NCBI GenBank assembly: GCA_942492965.1
Contig: OW818656.1
Coordinates: 62,001-126,000 of the forward strand
DNA: 64,000 nucleotides
Source: Sphingosinicella sp942492965
GTDB taxonomy: Bacteria > Pseudomonadota > Alphaproteobacteria > Sphingomonadales > Sphingomonadaceae
Reading direction: 5' to 3'
Part shown: positions 7,537-16,770 of the stretch, piece after piece
Layout of the letters: the number at the start of each line of letters is the position of its first letter
Position numbering within the stretch: position 1 is the first letter of the stretch
The notes under the pieces: generated by a model
Databases searched by the model: none
What the model was told of the DNA's origin: nothing
What the model saw: only the letters and a program-made list of their open reading frames with translations
Position numbers and translations under genes: made by a program

Positions 7537-8802
7537 ATGTCGAAACCTCCTCGCCGTTCCGGTCCACCGCGCCGTCCATCCAGCTCCGGCGGGCCCGCGC
7601 GCCCGCCACTCGATGGCAAGCCGCAGCGGCCGCGCCGCGCCACCGATCGCCGACCTGACGATCGCGCGCCCGAAGGCCCGCGCGCCGCTCAACGAACCGG
7701 CGAACGCGGCGGCGAGCGTGGACCCGGGCGCCCTGTCCGCGAACGGACGCTTCGGGTTCGGGCGCCCGAGGAGCGGACGCCCCCTGAACAGACACGGGAA
7801 CGGACGCGGCGTGAACGGCCGACCGGTGAACGAAGCGCCAACGAACGCACAGGTGAGCGCGAGAACGGACGCACGGGCGAACGCAGCGAGCGTCGTCCGC
7901 GCCCGGGCGGCGGCATGGGCCAGCGCCCGGCCCGGCGCGCGGATACGGACGAGCGGCCTTCGCGCCGCGCCGACGGGCGTCCCGCGCGGCGCCAGGACGA
8001 GCGTCCCTCACGGCATCCGGACGAGCGCCCGACGCGCCGCTCCGAAGGCCCCGCCGCCCCCGCCACGCACCGCACGGGCGCTCCGCAACGCATCGCCAAG
8101 CTGCTGGCGCGCGCCGGCGTCGGCTCGCGGCGGGATATCGAGCGGATGATCGCCGAGGGCCGAGTCGCCGTCGCCGGCACAGTGCTCACCTCACCCGCGC
8201 TCAACCTTGCCTCGCTTGCCGAGGTGACGGTGGACGGCAACCCCGTCGCCGTGACCAGCGCGACGCGGCTCTACCGCTTCCACAAGCCCACCGGGTGCCT
8301 GACAACGGCGCGCGATCCCAAGGGCCGCGCCACGATCTACGATCTGCTGCCGAAGGACCTGCCGCGCCTCGTCACCATCGGCCGGCTCGACATGAACACC
8401 GAGGGGCTGCTGCTGCTCACCAACGACGGCGAACTGAAGCGCGCGATGGAACTGCCCGCGAATGCGTTTGTGCGGCGCTACCGTGTGCGCGTGTTCGGCC
8501 TCGTGAACGCCCGCCAGTTGGAAGCGCTCGCCGAGGGCGTCACCATCGAGGGCGTGCGCTACGGCTCGATCAACGCCGATATCGAGAACAAGTCGGGCTC
8601 TTACTCGTGGCTGCTGATCAGCATCACCGAGGGCAAGAACCGCGAGGTGCGCAAGGTGATGGAACATCTCGGGCTTCAGGTCACGCGGCTGATCCGCGTC
8701 AGCTACGGCCCGTTCGATCTTGAAGACCTGCCGGTGCGCGGTGTCGATCAGATTCCCGACGATGTGGTGTCGCGGCTGCGGAGCCGCCTTCCCGGCAAAT
8801 GA
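7537..8802 (+). CDS. RluB/RsuA-family pseudouridine synthase with long basic N-terminal extension
   Basis: The first 180 or so of 421 residues are low-complexity Arg/Pro/Glu/Gly sequence with recurrent GER and DERPSRR-like units, presumably disordered and RNA-binding. Then follow an S4 domain (QRIAKLLARAGVGSRRDIERMI from residue 184) and an RsuA-type catalytic domain with GRLDMNTEGLLLLTNDG, where D285 is the catalytic aspartate. Members modify a single uridine in rRNA, usually 23S U2605 for RluB. The ATG at 7537 is the first reasonable start past the tRNA. The stop overlaps rsmD by 4 bases (ATGA), joining two rRNA-modifying enzymes in one operon. Confidence 0.87.
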   Translation: MSKPPRRSGPPRRPSSSGGPARPPLDGKPQRPRRATDRRPDDRAPEGPRAAQRTGERGGERGPGRPVRERTLRVRAPEERTPPEQTRERTRRERPTGERSANERTGERENGRTGERSERRPRPGGGMGQRPARRADTDERPSRRADGRPARRQDERPSRHPDERPTRRSEGPAAPATHRTGAPQRIAKLLARAGVGSRRDIERMIAEGRVAVAGTVLTSPALNLASLAEVTVDGNPVAVTSATRLYRFHKPTGCLTTARDPKGRATIYDLLPKDLPRLVTIGRLDMNTEGLLLLTNDGELKRAMELPANAFVRRYRVRVFGLVNARQLEALAEGVTIEGVRYGSINADIENKSGSYSWLLISITEGKNREVRKVMEHLGLQVTRLIRVSYGPFDLEDLPVRGVDQIPDDVVSRLRSRLPGK

Positions 8803-9341
8803 GGATCATCGCCGGCGCATGGCGGGGACGGCCGCTCGTCGCGCCTGTGGGTGCGGAAACGCGGCCCACGGCGGACCGCGCGCGCGAGACGCTGTTTTCG
8901 ATGCTGACGAGCCGCCTCGGCACGTTCGAGGGCCTGCGCGTTGCCGACCTCTTCGCGGGCACGGGCGCGCTGGGCCTCGAAGCGCTGTCGCGCGGCGCAG
9001 CACATGCGACGTTCATCGAGACGGACCGCGCCGCGCTCGCCGCGCTCAAGACAAATATCGCGAAGCTCGGCGCGGCCGACCGGACCGACGTGCTGGCGCG
9101 GAGCGCCGATGCGCCGGGAACGGCGATCGTGCCGTATGACCTCGTGCTGCTCGATCCGCCCTACGGCAAAGGGCTCGGCGAGCGGGCGCTCGCGGCATTG
9201 CGGCAGGGCGGCTGGCTGGCGCCGGGCGCCTGGGTCAGCGTGGAGACCCGGCGTGATGAGGCGCTGGCGCCGGAGGGCTATACGGCCGATACGGTGCGTA
9301 CCGTGGGCAAGGCGAGTCTGCACCTGTATCGGTCGCTCTAG
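8799..9341 (+). CDS. rsmD: 16S rRNA (guanine-N2)-methyltransferase RsmD
   Basis: The 180-residue Rossmann methyltransferase starts MRIIAGAWRGRPL, the characteristic RsmD opening, followed by TRPTADRARETLFSML. The S-adenosylmethionine motif is DLFAGTGALGLE (50-61) and the catalytic motif is LLDPPYGKG (DPPY at 119-122). It methylates G966 in 16S rRNA during small-subunit assembly. It starts inside the stop of the pseudouridine synthase, so translation is probably coupled. Confidence 0.93.
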   Translation: MRIIAGAWRGRPLVAPVGAETRPTADRARETLFSMLTSRLGTFEGLRVADLFAGTGALGLEALSRGAAHATFIETDRAALAALKTNIAKLGAADRTDVLARSADAPGTAIVPYDLVLLDPPYGKGLGERALAALRQGGWLAPGAWVSVETRRDEALAPEGYTADTVRTVGKASLHLYRSL

Positions 9342-9350
9342 AGTGATTTC

Positions 9351-9368
9351 GCAGGTGGAATCACCTGC
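9351..9368. repeat. Short palindrome downstream of rsmD
   Basis: GCAGGTG-GAAT-CACCTGC is a perfect 7-bp inverted repeat with a 4-base loop, 10 bases after the rsmD stop. No T tract follows, so it is a weak terminator candidate or part of a composite intergenic palindromic repeat with the hairpin at 9401-9441. Confidence 0.45.
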
Positions 9369-9400
9369 CGGCTCGGAAATAACGGCAAACAAAAGATGAT

Positions 9401-9441
9401 CTGGAGTCGTTCCGGTTCAATCTGAACCGGAACGACTCCAG
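9401..9441. terminator. Perfect 19-bp hairpin between convergent rsmD and the AsmA gene
   Basis: The arm CTGGAGTCGTTCCGGTTCA (9401-9419) and its exact complement (9423-9441) enclose a 3-base loop. It begins 2 bases past the stop of the minus-strand AsmA gene and is followed on that strand by a T-rich stretch (ATCATCTTTTGTTT), fitting an intrinsic terminator for that gene and a barrier for rsmD transcripts. The perfect symmetry also suits a dispersed palindromic repeat. Confidence 0.6.
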
Positions 9442-9443
9442 CG

Positions 9444-12400
9444 CTACTGCTGCGGCTCTTCCGCCGGTTTCTTCTTCCCGAAGAGCTTACCGATACCCTT
9501 GCCGAGCGCGGTGCCGAGTTCTTCCTCGACGGTCTTCTGCGGCGCCGCTTCGGCGGGGGCCTCACCTTCCGCAACCGCAGGCGTCTGCGGCTTCTTGCCG
9601 CCGATGAGGCTGCCGAGATCGAGCTTGTCGCCGCCGACCGCCGCCTTGATGCCGACGAGCGCGATGCGCTTGCCGAACCACGTTTGCAGCGGTCCCAGCG
9701 AATATTTGACCTCGGGCACTGGCAGCGGCCCCTTGATGGTCGCGGGGATCGCGGGCGCATCCTTGTGGCTGCCGAGCCGGATGGTGGCGACGCTGTCCGC
9801 GTACCATGCGCCCATATCGACATAGCCTTTCGCGGTGACGCTGCCGCCGTCCATGTCGCTTGTCACCTTGTCGATGTTGAAGCGTCCGCCCTTGCCCGTC
9901 GCGTCGATCGCGAGCGTGCGGTACTGCGTCTCGCCGCCTTTCAGCGCCGTGCCTGCGAAGCGCGCGAAGCTGTCGAGCGAACGCAGGTCGTTCAATTCCT
10001 CGTCGAGCGCCTTCAGGTTGACCTTGCGGATCACGCCGTTCGTCGCGGCCATGCGCACGGGCCCGGCGAGCGAGGACATCAGCGCCTTCTGCGAGCGCCC
10101 GCGCGCCGTGACACTCGCGGTCATGTCGACGGTGCCGGTCGCGGGCGCGCTCGCCATCGCGGCTTTCAGGAACGGCTCCACCGGCACACCGCTCAGCGCG
10201 AGCTTCATCGCCATGCCCTGCGCGTCGCCGGAGGTGAGCGTGCCGGACGCTGTGAAGGTGCCGCCGTAGAGACCGCCCTTCAAGCCTTCGATGCTGAGCG
10301 TCCCGCCCTTGCTGACAAGCGCGAGCGACGGCTTGTCGAGCACGTAGGCGTCATAAAGCGCACGCTCCGCCGTCAGCGAAATGCGGCCATTGAAATTGCG
10401 AATCCAGTCGAACGACAGCGGCTCTGAAGACCAGCGCGCGCCCTTCCCGCTCGCCGCCTCCGCCGCGCCCGTCCCATCGTCGCCCATCAGCGCGAGCACG
10501 GGAACGACGCCCGCCTTCAGCACGGCGTTCACCACCGGCACGGAACCGGCGGTGTTGACGGACGCATCGCCCGAAAGCGTCATACTGCCGATCTTGCCCG
10601 CGATGCCGCTGATCTTCGCGACATCGCCCGCGCCTGCGATCTGCATCCCGAGATCGAGCGGCCCGAGCTTCGCCGCGCGCGGCTCGTCCTGCAGCCGCGC
10701 GAGCACGGCGCCCGCCTCCGGCGCCTTCGCTGAGGCCGCAAGCTGATAGGCGACGTCCGGCTCTGTCCGCACCCAGCCGCTCAGGCCGATTTCCGCGCCC
10801 GCATAGGTGACCGCGCCGCCGACATCGAGCTTCGACATCGGTCCCTTTACCGTGATCGCACCCTTCACCCCCTCGCCCGCAAGCCCGAGCGCAAGGTCTG
10901 CGCGGCGGTCTGCCGAGAGCTTGTCGATGCTGCCCTTCGCGGTGATCCCGAAGCCCATCGCTTCCTGCACCACCGCCTGCGCCAGCGTCACCTTGTCGGC
11001 GGCGTAGCTGCCCTTCGCGGTGATGCCGCCGTAGCGGCTGCCGCCCATCAGAAGCTCGCCGAGCCGCACGTCGAAGTTCACCGTGCGCGCGAAGGCATCA
11101 CCCGCCTTTGCGGTCGTCGTCGGCTTCGAAACGACGCGGTCCCAGTTCAGCCCTTGCAGCCCGAGCGCCACGTCGATCGGCAGCCCTTCCTCCAGCGGGT
11201 AGTGAACCTTCCCGCCCACGGCCTTCCCGTCCAGCGTGCCGCGCAGGTCGCCGAGCGTCACGGCATCGTCGCGGTATTCGATCGTACCGCCGAGCGTCGC
11301 GGGCGGCAGCGATGCGTAGCCGTCGGTCCCGAACGCGGCGAGCGTCTGCGCCGGGCGCGGCAGGCTGGTGCCGAAGCGCCCGCGGAAACGCGGTTCGCCG
11401 TCCGCCGCGTCAAGGAGCCCGCGCACGACGGCGCTTCCCCCACCCGCAAGCGCGAGCCTTGTATCGCCAAGCGTGACCACCCGGTTCGCGAGCTTCACGG
11501 GCGCATTCACCGCGCCGAGCTGCGTCGTGCCGTAACGCGCATCGTTCACGCGCACGATCACATCGGCATCGATCGTTTCGGGAAGCTCGAACGGCTCCTT
11601 CTCGTCCTTCTGTTCGTCGGACATCCAGTCCGCCGCGTTCAGCGCATCGACGATGAGCCGCCCGCTGATCGCCGTCCGCGCGCCGCGCTCCACATCGAAC
11701 GCGCCGCCGAACTTCGATCCCGCCACCGTGCCGCTGACATCGGCGAGCCGAAGAATCTCCGTCGTGCCCTCGACGGAGGCCTTGAGCTGCACGGGCTTGG
11801 CGTAGGCGGGCGCCTTGGAGGCCTCTTCTCCGCGGAACGCTGCAAGCAGATCACCAAGCTTTTCACCGCTGACGGTGAGCCTGCCCGACACAGGCGTGGC
11901 GGCATCGCCCTCCGCTTCGCCGACCCGGCCCGCGAAGGCGACCGTCCCCGCCTTCGCGAGCGTGGCATCAAGCTTCAGCCCGCCCTGTTCGTAGGCCGCC
12001 TTCAGCGTCACCGGCATCGCGCCGTAGCGCAGCGAGCCTTCAACCGTGTACGGCCCCGCGGCGCTTGCGATGGCGACGTTCATGTCGATGTCGTCCACCC
12101 GCGTCGGCTCGCCTTCGGGCGACTGCAGGATGAAGGTGCCCTTCTCGATGCGGAAATCCTCGATCGAGAGTTCGCCGCCCGATGATTCCGTCTCCGCCTT
12201 CGCCGGATCGGACCAGTTACTGGTGCCGTCGGCGTAGCTGATGATGCGCACAACGGGCGCTTCGAGCGCGATGTATTTCACCTCCGCGCGCTTCGAGAGC
12301 AGCGGCAGGAAGGCAACGGCGGCGGAGAGTTTATCGGCCTTCACCAGCGGTTCGCGGCTCGGCCCGAACCCCGTGACGGTCAGCCCCTCGGCGGAAAGGC

Positions 12401-12581
12401 GCGGGCTTGGGAGCAGCGAGAAGCCGATGTTTCCGGCCACCTCGACGTCATAGCCGGTCGCCTCTTCCACAGCCGTAACAAGCTGCGGCTTGAACCAGTT
12501 CCAGTCTATGAAATAGGGCACGATGGCCACCACCGCAGCCGTCCCCGCAACCGCACCGAAACCGATCCACGTCTTCCGCAT
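9444..12581 (-). CDS. AsmA-family envelope protein
   Basis: The protein has 1045 residues with one N-terminal membrane helix (about residues 5-25), then FIDWNWFKPQLVTAVEEATG and GNIGFSLLPSPRLSAEG, the typical AsmA opening. A very long periplasmic beta-rich region follows, and the C-terminus is an acidic then lysine-rich tail (LFGKKKP). AsmA-like proteins are bridge-like lipid-transport or outer-membrane assembly factors. The ATG at 12581 is preferred to the GTG five codons upstream because GGAAG lies just before it. It is transcribed divergently from uvrD, with 66 bases between. Confidence 0.85.
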   Translation of the reverse strand: MRKTWIGFGAVAGTAAVVAIVPYFIDWNWFKPQLVTAVEEATGYDVEVAGNIGFSLLPSPRLSAEGLTVTGFGPSREPLVKADKLSAAVAFLPLLSKRAEVKYIALEAPVVRIISYADGTSNWSDPAKAETESSGGELSIEDFRIEKGTFILQSPEGEPTRVDDIDMNVAIASAAGPYTVEGSLRYGAMPVTLKAAYEQGGLKLDATLAKAGTVAFAGRVGEAEGDAATPVSGRLTVSGEKLGDLLAAFRGEEASKAPAYAKPVQLKASVEGTTEILRLADVSGTVAGSKFGGAFDVERGARTAISGRLIVDALNAADWMSDEQKDEKEPFELPETIDADVIVRVNDARYGTTQLGAVNAPVKLANRVVTLGDTRLALAGGGSAVVRGLLDAADGEPRFRGRFGTSLPRPAQTLAAFGTDGYASLPPATLGGTIEYRDDAVTLGDLRGTLDGKAVGGKVHYPLEEGLPIDVALGLQGLNWDRVVSKPTTTAKAGDAFARTVNFDVRLGELLMGGSRYGGITAKGSYAADKVTLAQAVVQEAMGFGITAKGSIDKLSADRRADLALGLAGEGVKGAITVKGPMSKLDVGGAVTYAGAEIGLSGWVRTEPDVAYQLAASAKAPEAGAVLARLQDEPRAAKLGPLDLGMQIAGAGDVAKISGIAGKIGSMTLSGDASVNTAGSVPVVNAVLKAGVVPVLALMGDDGTGAAEAASGKGARWSSEPLSFDWIRNFNGRISLTAERALYDAYVLDKPSLALVSKGGTLSIEGLKGGLYGGTFTASGTLTSGDAQGMAMKLALSGVPVEPFLKAAMASAPATGTVDMTASVTARGRSQKALMSSLAGPVRMAATNGVIRKVNLKALDEELNDLRSLDSFARFAGTALKGGETQYRTLAIDATGKGGRFNIDKVTSDMDGGSVTAKGYVDMGAWYADSVATIRLGSHKDAPAIPATIKGPLPVPEVKYSLGPLQTWFGKRIALVGIKAAVGGDKLDLGSLIGGKKPQTPAVAEGEAPAEAAPQKTVEEELGTALGKGIGKLFGKKKPAEEPQQ

Positions 12582-12647
12582 TGCGCTTCCGTTCACAAAA
12601 TGTTCTTCACACTGGCCAAGACAGCACCATAGAGATTATCACAGCGA

Positions 12648-14939
12648 ATGATGAGTGTATCCGTTCCGACCTCGACCCGCGATGAACCGCCCTATCTCAG
12701 CGGCCTGAACGCGCCGCAGCGCGATGCCGTGCTGACGACGGAAGGCCCCGTGCTGATGCTGGCGGGCGCGGGCACCGGGAAAACGCGCGCGCTTACCTCG
12801 CGCCTTGCGCACATCATCTACACGCAGCGCGCGTGGCCTTCGGAGATTCTCGCCGTCACCTTCACCAACAAGGCTGCGCGCGAGATGCGCGAGCGGATGC
12901 ACAGCGTGATCGGCGACGTGTCGGAGGGGCTGGGCTGGCTCGGCACCTTCCATGCCGTCGCCGCAAAGATGCTCCGCCGCCACGCCGAGCTTGTGGGCCT
13001 CAAATCGAACTTCTCGATTCTCGACACCGACGACCAGATCCGCCTGCTGAAACAGATCATCACCGCCGCCGATCTCGACGAGAAGCGCTGGCCCGCGCGC
13101 CAGTTCGCCGGTGTCATCGACAAGTGGAAGAACCGCGGCTGGACTCCCGAGACGCTGCCCAAGGACGAGGTATGGGCGTTCGCGGACGGCAAGGCCGGCA
13201 CGCTCTACGCCGCCTATCAGGCCCGGCTCGTCGCGCTGAACGCCACCGATTTCGGCGATCTCCTGCTGCACATGCTAACCATCTTCGCCAAGCACCGCGA
13301 CGTATTGGAGCAGTACCAGACGCGCTTCCGCTACATCCTCGTCGACGAGTATCAGGACACCAACGTCTCGCAGTACCTGTGGCTGCGCCTGCTCGCGCAG
13401 AAGCACAAGAATATCTGCTGCGTGGGCGACGACGACCAGTCGATCTATTCCTGGCGCGGGGCCGAAGTCGCCAATATCCTCCGTTTCGAGCAGGATTTCC
13501 CCGGCGCGAAGGTGATCCGCCTCGAACAGAACTACCGCTCCACCGGCCACATCCTTGGCGCGGCGGGCGGCCTCATCGCGCAGAACGCCGACCGTCTCGG
13601 CAAGACGCTGTGGACCGAGGCCGACAGCGGTGAAAAAGTCCGCGTGCTCGGCGTGTGGGACGGTCCCGAAGAAGCCCGCCGCGTCGGCGAGGAGATCGAA
13701 AGCCTCCAGCGCCGCGGCGTCTCCGCCGACCACATCGCCATCCTCGTGCGCGCGCAATATCAGATGCTGGAGTTCGAGGAGCGCTTCGTGCGCGTCGGCA
13801 TCCCGTTCCGCATCATCGGCGGGCCGCGCTTCTTCGCCCGCCTCGAAATCCGCGACGCCCTCGCCTACTTCCGCGTCGTCGTGCAGCCCGCCGACGACCT
13901 CGCGTTCGAGCGCATCGTCAACACGCCCAAGCGCGGCCTCGGCGACAAGAGCCTGCAGCGCCTCCACCAGTTCGCCGCCGCCACCGGCGCGCCGCTGTCG
14001 GTCGCCGCGTCGGACATCGCCGGCACGAACGAAATCCCGCCCGCCGCGCGCAAGGCGCTCGCCCAGCTTTCGGAGGATTTCCGCCGCTGGCGCGGGCACC
14101 ATGCCGACAAGATGCCCCACCCGGAGCTTGCGCGCATCATCATCGAGGAATCGGGCTACCTCGCCATGTGGCAGGCCGACCGCTCCACCGAAGCGCAGGG
14201 CCGCGTCGAAAACCTCCTCGAACTCACCCGCGCCATGGAAGAGTTCGAATCGATGGAGGCGTTCCTCGAACACGTCAGCCTCGTGATGGACAACGAAGAA
14301 TCGCGCGACGAGCCCAAGGTCACGATCATGACGCTGCACGGCGCCAAGGGCCTCGAGTTCGATCACGTCTTCCTCGTCGGCTGGGAGGAAGGCGTCTTCC
14401 CCTCGCAGCGCTCGCTCGATGAAGGCGGGCTCAAGAGCCTGGAGGAAGAACGCCGCCTCGCCTACGTCGGCATCACGCGCGCCAAGCAGGAAGCGACGAT
14501 CCTCCACGCCGCGAACCGCCGCGTCTACGGCCAGTGGACCTCGTCCATCCCCTCACGCTTCGTCAGCGAACTGCCGCGCGAGCATATCGAGGCCGAAACC
14601 TCGCTCTCCGGCGGCGCCTCGCTCTGGCGCGCCGCACTCGACGAGCGCGACCCCTTCGCCGACGTCCACCGCGCCACCCAGCGCGGCCACGGCCCCGGCT
14701 GGCAACGCGCCCAAACCTACGGCCGCCCCACCCGCACCGCGACGCAGATCGAGGCGAAGCCAGTCTCAGTCACCGTCGGCGCCGCCCCGCGCCGCGACCT
14801 TTCCGTCGGGATGCGCGTCTTCCACCAGAAATTCGGCGGCGGCACGATCAAGGCGATCGAAGGCAACAAGCTCGAAGTCGCGTTCGATCACGCGGGCGAG
14901 AAGCGGGTTTTGGATAGTTTTGTGGAGGTTCAGGGCTAG
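12648..14939 (+). CDS. uvrD: UvrD/PcrA-type superfamily 1 DNA helicase
   Basis: The 763-residue protein has Walker A AGAGTGKT (39-46), TFTNKAAREMRERM (Ia), LVDEYQDTN (Walker B), GDDDQSIYSWRGA, QNYRSTGHIL, TIMTLHGAKGLEFDHVF and YVGITRAK, in the order of UvrD/PcrA/Rep 3'-5' helicases. The C-terminal 50 residues resemble the Tudor-like tail of PcrA (GMRVFHQKFGGGTIKAIEG). It acts in nucleotide excision repair, mismatch repair and removal of RecA or stalled polymerase. PcrA is an equally good name. Start is the ATG at 12648; a second ATG follows directly. Confidence 0.93.
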   Translation: MMSVSVPTSTRDEPPYLSGLNAPQRDAVLTTEGPVLMLAGAGTGKTRALTSRLAHIIYTQRAWPSEILAVTFTNKAAREMRERMHSVIGDVSEGLGWLGTFHAVAAKMLRRHAELVGLKSNFSILDTDDQIRLLKQIITAADLDEKRWPARQFAGVIDKWKNRGWTPETLPKDEVWAFADGKAGTLYAAYQARLVALNATDFGDLLLHMLTIFAKHRDVLEQYQTRFRYILVDEYQDTNVSQYLWLRLLAQKHKNICCVGDDDQSIYSWRGAEVANILRFEQDFPGAKVIRLEQNYRSTGHILGAAGGLIAQNADRLGKTLWTEADSGEKVRVLGVWDGPEEARRVGEEIESLQRRGVSADHIAILVRAQYQMLEFEERFVRVGIPFRIIGGPRFFARLEIRDALAYFRVVVQPADDLAFERIVNTPKRGLGDKSLQRLHQFAAATGAPLSVAASDIAGTNEIPPAARKALAQLSEDFRRWRGHHADKMPHPELARIIIEESGYLAMWQADRSTEAQGRVENLLELTRAMEEFESMEAFLEHVSLVMDNEESRDEPKVTIMTLHGAKGLEFDHVFLVGWEEGVFPSQRSLDEGGLKSLEEERRLAYVGITRAKQEATILHAANRRVYGQWTSSIPSRFVSELPREHIEAETSLSGGASLWRAALDERDPFADVHRATQRGHGPGWQRAQTYGRPTRTATQIEAKPVSVTVGAAPRRDLSVGMRVFHQKFGGGTIKAIEGNKLEVAFDHAGEKRVLDSFVEVQG

Positions 14940-14947
14940 CCCTCCCC

Positions 14948-16654
14948 TCAAAACACCGCCTTCGCTTCAGCTTCCTTCATCATCGCCTTGCGCACCAACG
15001 GAATCGGCGGCCCGCCATACCCAAGGAACTCATCGTGGAACGCCTTCCACGCCTTGCGACCACCGCGTGATGCCGTCCAGTCCTCGCGGAGCTTGCGGAT
15101 CAGCAGCTTGCCCATCGTGTAGTTGAGATAGGCGGGGTCGTATGTGCCGCGCGCCGATTGCTGGCGGGCATTGCCTTCGTCCTGATAGCACTGGTCGCGG
15201 AACATCTGGCGGGACTGTTCCACGCTCATGCCGCGCGCGTGCATCCCGATCGCGGAGAGGTAGCGGCAATCGCGCAGCAGCGCGTTCGATAGCTGGCCGA
15301 CGTGCGTCGCGGGGTCGCCGTTACCGAGCCCCGCTTCCCACATCATCTCTTCGGTGTAATGCGCCCAGCCTTCCGCGAAGGCATAGCCCACGAACACCTT
15401 GCCGAACTGCGATTTCGCGCGGTTCGCGTGCAGGAAGTTGAGGAAGTGCCCCGGCCACACCTCGTGCACGGAGGTGAACAGCAGGTCGAGCTTGCCGGGT
15501 ACGAACCCGTCCTGCACGTCCTTCGGCCATGAAGGATCGGGCGGCGAGATGTAATAGACCGAAGGCAGGCCTTTCTCATACGGCCCCGGAATGTCGATGT
15601 AGGCGCTGTTCTGCCGGTTGAACGGCGGCGATTCCTCAACGAGCGCCTCCTCGGTGCCCGGAATGGTCACAAGGTCCGCCTTCACCAGAAATGCCTTCAG
15701 GTCTGGCAGCTGGCGCCGCGCCTCTGCCACCGGGCCGTCTGCGGGTTTGTCGTTCGAAACGACCGCCATGCAGTCCGCGATGGATTTGCTGGGCGCGAGC
15801 TTGTCGCACGCCAATTTCAGCGCCGCCTGATTGCGCTTCAGGTCCGCCTCGCCGATGCGTTCGAGTTCGTCGAGGCTGATATCGACGCCTTCAGTCTCGC
15901 GCACCATCGCCGCGAACACGTCCGGCCCCAGCACGAAGTCTTCGGTCTGTCCGGTGCGCTTGGTTTCAAGGAAGGCGGCAAGGTCGCGCATCGCCTTCGC
16001 GCCCGCGGCGCTCGCTGTGTCCAGTTCCTTCTGGAGCGCTTCGTCCTTCACCTCCGCGAAGGCCATCTTCACGTCCTTGGCGAAATAATCGGCGTAGCCG
16101 TTGAACGCCGCCAGGCCGTAATCGATGTACGTGCGCGGCATCGGCCCGGCGAGATTCGCCTTGATCTGCTCGGCGGCCTTGGGAAGCGCGTTCGCGTACT
16201 TCACGAACGCCTTCAGGCGCACATCCGGCACCGCATAGGGCCGCGTGATATAGACGTTCGGGTCGAGCCCCGCACCGGTGTAGAATGCCGGATTGCGATA
16301 GGGCCAGCGCGCCGTATCCAGCCAGAACAGGCGGCCGCGCGTCACCGCAACGAGGTAATCATGCTCGAACCGCTCGGCATCGCTGAAGCCCGACGTATCG
16401 AGCGCCTCCGCATCGGCAAGCGCCGTTTTCAGCCGCGCGATCTCTGCGTCGATCCCCGCCTTCGACCAGTCCGGCAGAATGCCGTCGTACTCATGCCGGC
16501 CCTGATACACCGCGAAATAGGGGTCGGCCTTGAACGTCGCCTCGATATAGGCATCGGAAAATGCCTGCCAGTCCGCCTTTGGCGGCGCTTTCGGCGCAGA
16601 ATCGCAGGCGGCGACACCTATAAGAAGAAGCGGCAGAAGCGTGCGGAGTTTCAT
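14948..16654 (-). CDS. DUF885-family lipoprotein, putative metallopeptidase
   Basis: The 568-residue protein begins with a lipoprotein signal (MKLRTLLPLLLIGVAACDS, lipidated Cys17), so it should be anchored in the outer membrane or face the periplasm. The body is a DUF885 domain with TSVHEVWPGHFLNFLH, an HExxxGH-like putative zinc site, and EGWAHYTEEMMWE. Members are annotated as peptidases; the reaction of this one is unknown. It converges with uvrD, 8 bases between stops. Confidence 0.82.
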   Translation of the reverse strand: MKLRTLLPLLLIGVAACDSAPKAPPKADWQAFSDAYIEATFKADPYFAVYQGRHEYDGILPDWSKAGIDAEIARLKTALADAEALDTSGFSDAERFEHDYLVAVTRGRLFWLDTARWPYRNPAFYTGAGLDPNVYITRPYAVPDVRLKAFVKYANALPKAAEQIKANLAGPMPRTYIDYGLAAFNGYADYFAKDVKMAFAEVKDEALQKELDTASAAGAKAMRDLAAFLETKRTGQTEDFVLGPDVFAAMVRETEGVDISLDELERIGEADLKRNQAALKLACDKLAPSKSIADCMAVVSNDKPADGPVAEARRQLPDLKAFLVKADLVTIPGTEEALVEESPPFNRQNSAYIDIPGPYEKGLPSVYYISPPDPSWPKDVQDGFVPGKLDLLFTSVHEVWPGHFLNFLHANRAKSQFGKVFVGYAFAEGWAHYTEEMMWEAGLGNGDPATHVGQLSNALLRDCRYLSAIGMHARGMSVEQSRQMFRDQCYQDEGNARQQSARGTYDPAYLNYTMGKLLIRKLREDWTASRGGRKAWKAFHDEFLGYGGPPIPLVRKAMMKEAEAKAVF

Positions 16655-16770
16655 GGATCAGCCCTCGAAGGGAACAGGATCGGCACAGCATGACGAGCAC
16701 GGCCACCGCTGCCAAGAGCCGTTCGTCGAAACATTGCCACCCGCCCCGGCGCGGCCTATTCCCCGCGGAT

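Noticed and set aside
13275..14507. 410-residue minus-strand frame inside uvrD
   Set aside because: Antisense of helicase motifs, no ribosome site.
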